From Procambarus clarkii (taxonomy: Eukaryota > Arthropoda > Malacostraca > Decapoda > Cambaridae): a stretch of DNA of 64,000 nucleotides. Of the stretch, positions 42,987 to 51,376 are shown one piece after another. How positions within the stretch are numbered: position 1 is the stretch's first letter; each line of letters opens with the position of its first letter. Both the position numbers and the translations under genes were made by a program. The stretch is taken from NCBI RefSeq assembly GCF_040958095.1, contig NC_091154.1:43139452-43203451 (forward strand). Reading direction: 5' to 3'. The notes under the pieces are model-generated. The model made no database searches and was not told the origin of the DNA. It saw only the letters and a program-made list of their open reading frames with translations.

Positions 42987-43344
42987 CCTACCTCACTCCT
43001 CTATTGTCAACCCATGTCTGTTATTTTTTTTAATCAACACTGTTTGTCAACCTATTGTATTTGTGCTGCTTTTTTAGTCATGTCCCCCCCCCCTTTTTTT
43101 TTTATCTTTATTTGTATTTGTTCTCAACACTTTTTATTCTTTATGCTCAATTAGTATTAAGTTCTAGATATTAATGTTTTTCTTGCCCGAAACGCATTGC
43201 GTAATAGTGGCTTTAGGCATTGTATGTACTAGCTCTATCTATATATCAATCTATTAATGTAACATCACTTGTATGTATGTACCTTACCTGAATAAACAGA
43301 TTTATTTATTTATTTTATTTAAATAAATAATAAATACAAAATCA

Positions 43345-43465
43345 TAATATAATTGCCAGTGAGGATAATATAATTGCCAGTCATGTTAATATATTTGCCA
43401 GTCATGCTAATTTAATTGCCAGTCATGCTAATATAATTGCCAGTCAGACTAATATAACTTCCAGT
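43345..43465 (+). repeat. ~20-bp tandem repeat (AATATAATTGCCAGTCATGC)
   Basis: About six imperfect copies, just past the end of the host LINE-A. No coding potential. Confidence 0.75.
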
Positions 43466-43895
43466 CAAGCTTTTTCACCCATAGGGTTACTGACTCATGT
43501 TGCCTCCTACCTTCTGCAACTGTAACTGCTATAACTGTGCTGAATTTCAAAGTATACCTGGAAAAGATCATCATGGCAAATGGGGATACCTTTGACAAGC
43601 CACCAGCTTCCTGTCCTTGTCGAGGCCACTAGGGTTAGTGGCCCTCAGGTAAATCAGTTAAGATATATTTCCAAGGCAATTACAGCATAACTGATAAAGC
43701 TAGGCTAGAGTAAATAATTTTTGACTGACAGATATAAATGCTAGTATGCCTACAATAAACTCTTGAGTAACACATTTCAAATCAAAAGTAGAACTCATAA
43801 ATATGCAAAAACAAAAAATTAAAAATGAATATCAGTTTGCATATGAATCTGATGAGCTAATTTCTTGATTAATACACATTTCCCTACCAATAAAA
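43466..43895. other. Non-coding stretch with a dispersed repeat motif
   Basis: No gene seen. 43560-43665 (GGAAAAGATCATC, CTTCCTGTCCTTGTCGAGG, GTGGCCCTCAGGTAAAT) resembles 50228-50335 (CGACTTCCTGCCCCGTCGAG, GTCGCCCTCAG), so both are probably copies of one interspersed repeat. Confidence 0.5.
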
Positions 43896-43897
43896 TT

Positions 43898-43978
43898 GTT
43901 GTTGTTGTTAAAAATTCGCTACTTGGAACAAAAAGTTCCAAGTAACACGGGCTATGGTGAGCCCGTAGTATTTAAAGT
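43898..43978 (-). repeat. Double-hairpin repeat, minus orientation
   Basis: TTGTTGTTGTTAAAAATTCG, then the hairpin CTACTTGGAAC/AAAAA/GTTCCAAGTA and a second hairpin ACGGGCT/ATGGTG/AGCCCGT. An inverted copy is at 45280-45352. Confidence 0.85.
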
Positions 43979-44450
43979 AAAATGATCTCATCTTAAGTAT
44001 ATCTCAGACTTATCTTCACCAGCTCCAATGCCAAATAATATTAAAAATATAATGTCCATAACTTAGCTACAGAGTATATTACATTTTAAATAAATTTCCA
44101 GAGAACAAAAATAGAAAGCACATCATTATTTACATAAATATGAAGAAAAACACATATAAAGCTGTTTTATCTCTGCTAAACTAAAGAGATATTTCTTTAC
44201 TTATTCGCAATTTTTTGTTTTTCTAATGACAGCTTCTCTAGTCCTTGCTTGGTCTACGAAGAACATTTCATAAAAAAAAATATAATAAAATGTCTTTTAG
44301 ATCTTGTCATTTTGAAGTGTATTTATCAAATAAAATACAGTATAACATAATTACCTCTGAAGGACATCCAACTGACATTGTGATATCACATAGTCAGCTT
44401 AAAGGTAAGTTAATATACCATTATGTGCCTCATTATCCTTCAACAGTCTC
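43979..44450. other. AT-rich non-coding region
   Basis: No coding feature recognised. As the zinc-finger ORF runs on the minus strand, this would be its 3' flank. Confidence 0.5.
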
Positions 44451-45074
44451 TTAATTATCTTCCACACTCAAAATGTCTAGCCTATCATCTGCATGTACCA
44501 TCTTGTGCCTCTTCATATGTCCAAGCTGAGTGAATTTCTTCTCACACTCTGGACACTCATGAGGTTTATCACCCGAATGCACTAACAAGTGCTTTATCAT
44601 ACTTCCACGTGTTCTAAATTTTTTGTAACACTCGGCACATTCAAAAGGTCTCTCATCCGCATGAATCATCCTGTGAGTCTTCATACTTTCAAGACGACTG
44701 AATCTCTTCCCACACTCTGGACACTCATGAGATTTATCACCTGAATGCACTAACAAGTGCCTCTTCATACTTCCTAGATGAGCGAATACCTTCCCACATT
44801 GTGGACACTCATGAGTTTTGACACCTGAATGCACTAACATGTGAGTCTTTATCTGTTGAGGACGCGTGAATGCCTTCCCACACTGTGCACACTCATGGGG
44901 TTTGATACCTGAATGCACTAACAAGTGCGTCCTCATATTTCCACGCTGACTGAATGCCTTCCCACACTCTGGACACTCATGAGGTTTTACCCTTGAATGC
45001 ACTAACATGTGAGTCTCCTTAAGTCCAAGACGGGTGAATACCTTCCCACACTGTGGACACTGGTGAGGCTTCAT
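44451..45074 (-). CDS. Seven-finger C2H2 zinc-finger protein
   Basis: 207 residues, intact, ATG at 45074, with an in-frame stop nine codons upstream, so this ORF is a single exon or last exon starting here. It is seven tandem 28-residue fingers of C-X2-C-X12-H-X3-H type with HSG(V/D)KPHECP-like linkers: CPQCGKVFTRLGLKETHMLVH, CPECGKAFSQRGNMRTHLLVH and so on, finishing at CPECEKKFTQLGHMKRHKMVH, DDRLDILSVEDN. All zinc ligands appear present. Such arrays bind DNA in the nucleus; no effector domain (BTB, KRAB, ZAD) is attached. It is the only host-like gene in the window, but it lies between two inverted repeats, so it could be a retrocopy, a captured gene or the terminal exon of a larger gene. 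Upstream I see no convincing splice acceptor. Confidence 0.85.
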   Translation of the reverse strand: MKPHQCPQCGKVFTRLGLKETHMLVHSRVKPHECPECGKAFSQRGNMRTHLLVHSGIKPHECAQCGKAFTRPQQIKTHMLVHSGVKTHECPQCGKVFAHLGSMKRHLLVHSGDKSHECPECGKRFSRLESMKTHRMIHADERPFECAECYKKFRTRGSMIKHLLVHSGDKPHECPECEKKFTQLGHMKRHKMVHADDRLDILSVEDN

Positions 45075-45279
45075 GTTCTTTATGATAGGTGCAGTGTGTT
45101 AAAGTTTTTTCCTCCGGGTGACGGCACGAGTGGAGATGGCGGGATACGCGCCAAGGCTTGAGTGTTGTTTCTTAAGAGTTAGACTCGATGTGAGCAATTG
45201 GAGGTCAATGGTGGTGATTCTTCTTTATGATAGTTGCAGTTTGTGTCAAGGTTTCCCTTAACTGCTTGTGCTGGATAAG

Positions 45280-45352
45280 TCCACTACCAGCTCACCATAG
45301 CCCGTGCTACTTTGAACTTTTTGTTCCAAGTAGCGAATCTTAAACAACAAAC
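45280..45352 (+). repeat. Double-hairpin repeat, plus orientation
   Basis: AGCTCACCATAGCCCGTGCT, then TTTGAACTTTTTGTTCCAAG, TAGCGAATCTTAAACAACAA. It is the reverse complement of 43898-43978 with a few changes. The ACAACAA end looks like a short tail. Confidence 0.85.
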
Positions 45353-45589
45353 TTGTGCTGGATATCACCGGCTGGCGCTGCTGAAATGGCTGCTTACCCT
45401 CTCATCACCTAAACGTTCCAATATTTTTTCTGGTTCCGCGTATCTTTTTTCCAACTTTTTTTTTTTATACCTGGTAAATTAGAATTTACATTTGTATTTA
45501 TCCTCATGTTTTAAATCAAAGAATGTACTTGGAATTGTTTCTTTAAACATAATGCCACACGATTATACTTTTTAAAGGAAACAACTCTC

Positions 45590-48095
45590 CCATAGCAGAT
45601 GGGATACAAGACACTCAGTACATTGACAACAAATGGAAAGAGGCAGTCATCATTCCTATCCCTAAGTCAAACGGTGGCTACAGACCTGTCTCCTTAATAT
45701 CCTGCTTTTGTAAAATGATGGAAAGGATTTTGTTAAATAGGCTACTCTACCTTGTAGGTGATAACATGTCCAGTAATCTCTTTGGTTTTGTCAAAGGCAA
45801 AAGTACTGCGGATTGTCTCTTTTAAGTGTTTGTCTAATATGGATGACAATTGTAGAGTTTTTGTTGATCTACAAGGAGCATTTGATAAAGCCAATGGGGA
45901 AGTAATCTTATACAAATTTGCCAATCTGGGAATAACAGGGAGATTGTTACACTGGATAAGGGATTATCTACAAGGCAGAAAAGGTCAGGTGTATTATCAG
46001 GGATGCATGTCTGAGGAACGGAGGTTTCAGTTAGGTACCCCACAAGGGGGAGTATTAAGTCCCACCTTATTCAATGTATTAATGAACAGATTAGCATCAG
46101 AAATGTATCCTCCAGGGGTCACGACGATCATATATGCTGATGACATTCTTATACAAGGCACTTCCGGGAACAAAATTCAAACTGCTCTTAACATACTTGG
46201 TACAACCTGTCACAAGTTAGGCTTAGTTATAAATGCAGATAAAACCAAATATGAGTATAGGAAACGAAGAAATATAACACTTACTCTAAATGGTGTGGAA
46301 CTGAGCCGTGTTCAGAAGTACAAGTATCTGGGCATGTATGTTGGATACACATGTGAGAGTAAAAATGCTGAAATAAATCATATCAGCACCTTATGTAAAG
46401 CCCGTCTGCATCCTCTAAAAGCACTGGCTTTTTCTGGTAAAGGTGTTGGGGTACCTATCTTACGGATGTTATACATAAGCACTGTTCGGTCCCTGATAGA
46501 CTACGCAGCACCCGTTTTGTCTTACACAGGCCAAGGCAGAATTAAAAAAATAGAGCTGATACAGAACGAGGCTATGAGGATTATTCTTGGATGTCAAAGA
46601 AATGCAATGATTGAAATAATGAGAATGGAATTAAATTTACAGTGTGTGTGATAGAGTCCGTGACATTAACACTAGAGTAGCTATTCGTTTCATGCGGAGA
46701 AAAGGAGGGGATAAGCTGTTTGAGAGCGTTCAGACCTGCTTGAGTGACGTACACACTTCCAGGAAACTGAAGGAGACACGCTACACGAGGGGATTAGCTC
46801 ATGACCTCAGGGAATACGATGTACTTGACTGCTGTAAACCTTCTCGACAGGGTAATATGTCTGCTCCCTGGAAAGTACAGAAAATAGACGTTGAAATTGT
46901 ACCCCTCAATGTGAAAAAGATTCATCATGAACCGGGACAATTACGGTGTATGTATGGAAGCATGATATCCCGGTTACCAAGAGGCAACAGTTTACATGTA
47001 TATTGCAACGGGTCGGTGGCGGAGGATGGCAGGGCAGGGTGTGGTGTCCTAATAAGGGAATATACGGAGTTTGGGACTGTGGACAGGAAAATTGAACTCC
47101 GGCTTAGTAATTATATATCATCCACACAAGCTGAACTGCAGGCCATTCTGGCGTGTTTGGAGGAAGTACGTCATGACGACAAAAATGTTTTTGTATTTGT
47201 CGATAGCCGAAGAGCACTGGAGTCCTTAAACAGTCGAAACCCAGTCTTCATGTCTATAGTTGAGGATTGTAAGAGAAGAATAGCTGAGATACAGCTGAAA
47301 GGTCATAGTGTGAAATTCATGTGGATTCCATCTCATGTTGGAATAGTGCTCAACGAGGTGGCGGATGACTTGGCCAAACGTGCCACATCAAAACCACAAA
47401 TTGACATTGAATGTGAATTCACAATGAGACAAATAAGAAGCAAAATCAGAAATATTCAGGCACAGGCAGGAGTGGAGAGGAGAGGGATAATGTATGAGAG
47501 AAGTCTAACCATGCAATACTACATGTATGTGAGTCAAAACACCCTTTTCACTTATGGTAAAAGGAGAAATGCTTGGAGTGACTCTGTGTACATGCGGCTC
47601 AGGCTTGGGTACAAATATTACTGGGAATATGGGATAGGCGTTCATGATAATGACACGAAGTGTAAACTATGTGGTATGTTAAGGTCTCACACCCTTGCCC
47701 ATTATGTTCTTGATTGTCCGTTGATTAATGTATATAGAAACACTGAGATAAGGACTGTTCCTGAGCAAATAGCCTGGATGTGTCACAAAGGAAAGGTTGA
47801 TGATATTCTTGAGAGATATAAGAATTTTGCACCAAGACTGTAATATTTTGTTGAATTATCCGTATAACTAGGTCATAAAAGTATTTGTGTACGTCTGATA
47901 CCATACCAATTGTGAAGGAGGAAATGTACATGTTTATCTCTCAGAATGTTTGGTAACAGGTTTATTGTTTGTGATGTGTGTCTATGTATGTACTAACACG
48001 TTGTACTGAACGGGGTGAGAATAGCTTGAGCTACCTCATCCCTTTGTGTGTATTTTACCTCAATAAACTTATTTCAATTTCAATTTCAATTGACA
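45590..48095 (+). mobile_element. LINE-D, 5'-truncated I-group LINE
   Basis: Plus-strand element starting in the RT fingers near 45600 and ending with AATAAA and a repeated ATTTCA/TTTCAA tail at 48062-48092. It is related to LINE-B (shared RT layout, RNase H, C-terminal knuckle and NFAP terminus). The endonuclease is missing. No target duplication was found by eye. Confidence 0.82.
45600..47843 (+). pseudogene. LINE-D ORF2: RT and RNase H, degraded
   Basis: The RT begins KWKEAVIIPIPKSNGGYRPV, SCFCKMMERILLNRLLY and GFVKGKSTADCLF, with stops near 45825. From 45840 it is open: FVDLQGAFDKANGEVIL, LGTPQGGVLSPTLFNVLMN, TIIYADDILIQG, LGMYVGYTCESK and VRSLIDYAAPVL. A frame break at a GT run (46642-46650) is followed by 399 open codons. 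RNase H reads HVYCNGSVAEDGRAGCGVLI, STQAELQAILACL, FVFVDSRRALESL and SHVGIVLNEVADDLAKRA. The first catalytic Asp (TDGS in LINE-B) is Asn here, so RNase H should be inactive. The C-terminal knuckle is CKLCGMLRSHTLAHYVLDC, ending YKNFAPRL. Confidence 0.85.
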
Positions 48096-48845
48096 ACATC
48101 GCACACTAATATTTTTACCACTTCGGACACCAGATTTAGACGTTTCGTATATATGTACGTGTTCCATATTAAGACGACAATATAATGCTATTAACAATTA
48201 AAATCTTCTACTTAACAGGCATATAGTTATTAAATGAAGTTTAGTGATGTAATAGACATAATCCGGAGTTGGTAAGGACGCCGCCCGCCAGCGTAAACAC
48301 AACACGCCCCGAATGCCCACAAACACGGTACAACGCACAAAACACAACACTACTGTCAGTTTTTTGATAAACTCCTTTTATATTTATTATGTGATAGTTA
48401 TACTTGTATAAAATGATAATTATTATAGGTAAGCGCCTAATATTTAATATTAATGAATAAAAAAGAAGTCAGAAGCCACACGCCTATCTGTACATGTCTT
48501 TTGTGTAAAAGTATTTTGGGCGCTCATGTACTTGTGCGCTAGCTGACGTTCACAACTGTTCTCACCTACAAGCATTAGAATTAAACAAACGAATTTATTT
48601 ATTCACTTATATACAAGAAGATACATTTTCTCGAGAGAGAAATATATCTGACTTATCAAGACTGTAGCTTGCTTAGCAAAAGGAACTATTAAATTTGGGT
48701 TCAGTTTAACTACCGCTCAATGGATGAGTAATTGGGGCATAATAAAGGAACTAAGCCGATAAAATGAAAGATGGGAAAACAACATTAGAGAGATAAACTC
48801 GAGAGATGTTTTCATGTTAACCCAGAAATTATTTGAAGAGCAAGA
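48096..48845. other. Non-coding interval
   Basis: AT-rich with a short GC patch at 48285-48345. I see no gene. GACTGTAGCTTGCTTAGC near 48660 resembles part of the interspersed repeat copies at 56155, 57005 and 57600. Confidence 0.45.
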
Positions 48846-48847
48846 TG

Positions 48848-49186
48848 GAATGATAGGATCGGATTACGAGAACCTGCAAGTCCAGAGATCCATCACAATG
48901 GTTGTACTCTTCAAATCACTTGTGTTGTCCCGTCTTGAGTACTGCTCAGTACTCACTTCCCCCTTCAGAGCAGGAGAGATTGCTGAAATTGAGGGAATAC
49001 AGAGAACATATATGGCACGCATAGACGAGATAAAGCACCTAAATTATTGGGATCGTCTCAAAGCTCTCCAAATGTACTCACTAGAAAGGAGACGAGAGAG
49101 ATATCAAATAATATACACATGGAAGATACTGGAGGGCCAGGTCCCAAATCTGCACAGTAAAATAACAACGTACTGGAGTGAACGAC
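48848..49186 (+). pseudogene. LINE-E RT C-terminal fragment, copy 1
   Basis: Reads VVLFKSLVLSRLEYCSVLTS, EIEGIQRTYMARIDEIKHLN, YWDRLKALQMYSLERRRERY, QIIYTWKILEGQVPNLHSK. It is nearly identical to 59967-60250. It ends abruptly at TYWSER. CR1/L2-type, no RNase H. Confidence 0.82.
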
Positions 49187-49198
49187 AGTAGGGAAGAT

Positions 49199-49283
49199 GA
49201 GGACTAGACCCGCACGCGCCACCTGCCAGGTGGCACTCAGGTGAGTGGCACCTAGCCAGATGGCGCGTGGGGGTGTAGTCCTC
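49199..49283. repeat. 85-bp imperfect hairpin
   Basis: Outer arms 49199-49225 and 49257-49283 match at 24 of 27 positions (GAGGACTA.ACCC.CACGCGCC on the plus strand). An inner GGTGGCACT/AGTGGCACC pair extends the stem. It begins directly after the LINE-E fragment. Confidence 0.75.
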
Positions 49284-50575
49284 AAGGGTTTTGGGGGATT
49301 TTCCCGGAAGTTTGGCGCGTTTCGGACGCGTGTGAGCGTCTGGTGTTATGGTATGTGGTCAGGAAAGAGAGTAAGTCATGTTGATGGGTGCCAGGTGGTG
49401 CGCGTCGTCGTAGTCGCAGCGCATCGCTCTAGTCACAAAGGGTTTGGGGGGAATTTCCCGGATGTTATGACGCGTGGCATCCGGCCAGGCGTCACTTGAG
49501 AGAGAGTGTCATGTTGGGGTTGGAAGCTAAGTGGTTGGTATGCAGTCATGTAGGGAGGGGTTCTATGAGCGGTAGTAGACCCCATACCCATCCTGTGAGG
49601 GGTAGTGGACCCCAATGGTTGTTTTGCAAGTAGCCCTTTTCACCAGTACAGTGAAAAGTACTTCGTTATATAATTTTCAGAGAGAAAGCGACAGGATGTT
49701 TGGAGAGGAAAGAAAAAGAGAGATGTATGAAGGGCGGGAGGAGAAAGGAGAAGGGGGGAGACAGGTGGTGAGGAGGAGACAGGTGGTGAGCAGGAGACAG
49801 GTGGAAAGGGGGGAGATGTGTGATGGGAAATGTTTGCGGAAGATGAAGAAGGGGTATTTAGAACGGTAAGTTAGAGAGGGGGGCAACTAAGGCGCATCAT
49901 TGAAAAGCAAATGAGCAGCATTGCAGTAGCAGGAGCCACGCACATCTTCAGCCTGCGTTGTTGAGACATTGTCAATTAAGCGGTGTCCAATAACAGTATC
50001 TTCGGTATTTAAGCGATACCTTTAAAAATACTGGAAATATTGAAAGATATTAATCCAGATATTAATCCCCTTGTGCAACGCACACAAGAGGCAACAGCTT
50101 CTAGCTCAACAAGTGGTAATATAAAATAGAGAACAGGCGATTGTTTTTCGCTCATAGTGTAATAAACCCCCATGGGCCCACCCACCCGCTGAAGCCGTAA
50201 ATGCCAAGACATTACTTCCGTTTAAAATTAAGCCGGAAAAATCCTCAGGTATGCGGAGGATGAGGGAGGCCTTTGATCAACCGCCGACTTCCTGCCCCGT
50301 CGAGACCATCTGTGGTCGCCCTCAGCCAAATTCACGTAAAACATGTATGTGTGTGTGTATTAAATATTTTGATTTATTATTTGCAGGATTTAGGTGTTAA
50401 CTCTTGGACCCCGCCTTTCTAAGCGTCGGTTGTCTAACGTACCGACTCTCGGCCTCTTTTCCTCCATCATATATAAACAACATATATTTTTATCTAACAC
50501 ACACATCCCCAGGATGCAGCCTGTAGCAGCTTTCTAACTTCCAGGTTCCTAATTACTGCTAGGTGAATAGGAGCA
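49284..50575. other. Non-coding region with direct and purine-rich repeats
   Basis: No gene seen. It holds a ~37-bp approximate direct repeat (49277-49313 and 49431-49467, with GGGTTT.GGGGG and TTTCCCGGA). A CCCATACCCATCCTGTGAGG unit lies near 49580-49610. A purine-rich run at 49680-49870 contains three GAGACAGGTGGTGAG-like units (about 49758-49806). The dispersed repeat copy at 50228-50335 matches 43560-43665. Confidence 0.5.
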
Positions 50576-51222
50576 TTAGTGTGTGTGTATGTTTGTGTGT
50601 GTGTGTGTGTGTACGTGTACTCACATATTTGTACTCACCTATTTGTGCTTGCGGGGGTTGAGCTTTCGCTCTTTGGTCCCGCCTCTCAACTGTCAATCAA
50701 CTGGTGTACAGATTCCTGAGCCTACTGGGCTCTATCATATCTACACTTGAAACGGTGTATGGAGTCAGCCTCCACCACGTCACTTCCTAATGTATTCCAT
50801 TTGTCAACCACTCTGACACTAAAAAAGTTCTTTCTAATATCTCTGTGGCTCATTTGGGCACTCAGTTTCCACCTGTGTCCCCTAGTGCGTGTGCTCCTTG
50901 TGTTAAATAGACTGTCTTTATCAACCCTGTCGATTCCCTTGAGACTCTTGAATGTGGTGATCATGTCCCTCCTAACTCTTCTGTCTTCCAACGAAGTGAG
51001 GTTTAATTCCCGTAGTCTCTCCTCGTAGCTCATACCTCTCAGCTTGGGTACTAGTCTGGTAGCAAACCTTTGAACCTTTTCCAGTGTAGTCTTATGCTTG
51101 ACTAGATATGGACTCCATGCTGGAGCCGCATACTCCAGGATTGGTCTGACATATGGGGTATATAATGTTCTGAAAGATTCCTTACACAAGTTTCTAAAGG
51201 CCGTTCTTATGTTAGCCAACCT
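50576..51222 (-). mobile_element. LINE-F copy 2, 5'-truncated, with GT tail
   Basis: Minus-strand CR1/L2-type element. It starts at ANIRTAFRNLCKESFRTLYT and continues YVRPILEYAAPAWSPYLVKH, VQRFATRLVPKLRGMSYEER, RTRGHRWKLSAQMSHRDIRK and DVVEADSIHRFKCRYDRAQ, stop at 50722. The 3' UTR (GCTTGCGGGGGTTGAGC on the plus strand, 50648-50664) ends in a GT/AC repeat at 50576-50612. It is 5'-truncated exactly at a palindrome (51184-51376). Confidence 0.88.
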
Positions 51223-51376
51223 GGTGTGTGTGTGTGTGTGTGTCTGTGTGTAATTACCTAAGTGTAGTTACAGGATAAGAGCTACGCTCGTTCCCGTAAC
51301 TACACTTAGGTAATTACACACACACACACACACACCAGGTTGGCTAACATAAGAACGGCCTTTAGAAACTTGTGTG
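51184..51376. repeat. Long palindrome with ~80-bp arms
   Basis: Left arm 51184-51271 and right arm 51296-51376 are reverse complements apart from the length and one interruption of the GT/AC run. The arms contain the truncated LINE-F start (AACCTGGTGTG / CACACCAGGTT), the simple repeat and TAATTACCTAAGTGTAGTTA. The loop is about 24 bases (AGGATAAGAGCTACGCTCGT). Confidence 0.92.

Larger units (their letters stand above)
16258..43320 (+). mobile_element. LINE-A (long) host element, expanded to ~27 kb by nested insertions
   Basis: One plus-strand A-long element in at least five pieces. They are 16258-16714 (5' UTR and ORF1 start), 21446-22217 (ORF1), 22511-24989 (ORF1 end, spacer, ORF2 endonuclease and RT fingers), 41737-42283 (RT palm) and 42483-43320 (C-terminus, 3' UTR, TTTATT tail). 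The pieces sum to roughly 5.1 kb and each join is explained: LINE-B with a 13-bp duplication, a SINE, LINE-C with a 15-bp duplication and a 184-bp LINE-C with a 15-bp duplication. The 3' UTR has CTTGCCCGAAACGCATTGC and TAGTGGCTTTAGGCATTG near 43183-43220. An AAATAAATAA run on each side (about 16244 and 43321) may be its own target duplication, inside the tail of the preceding LINE-A. Confidence 0.85.
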
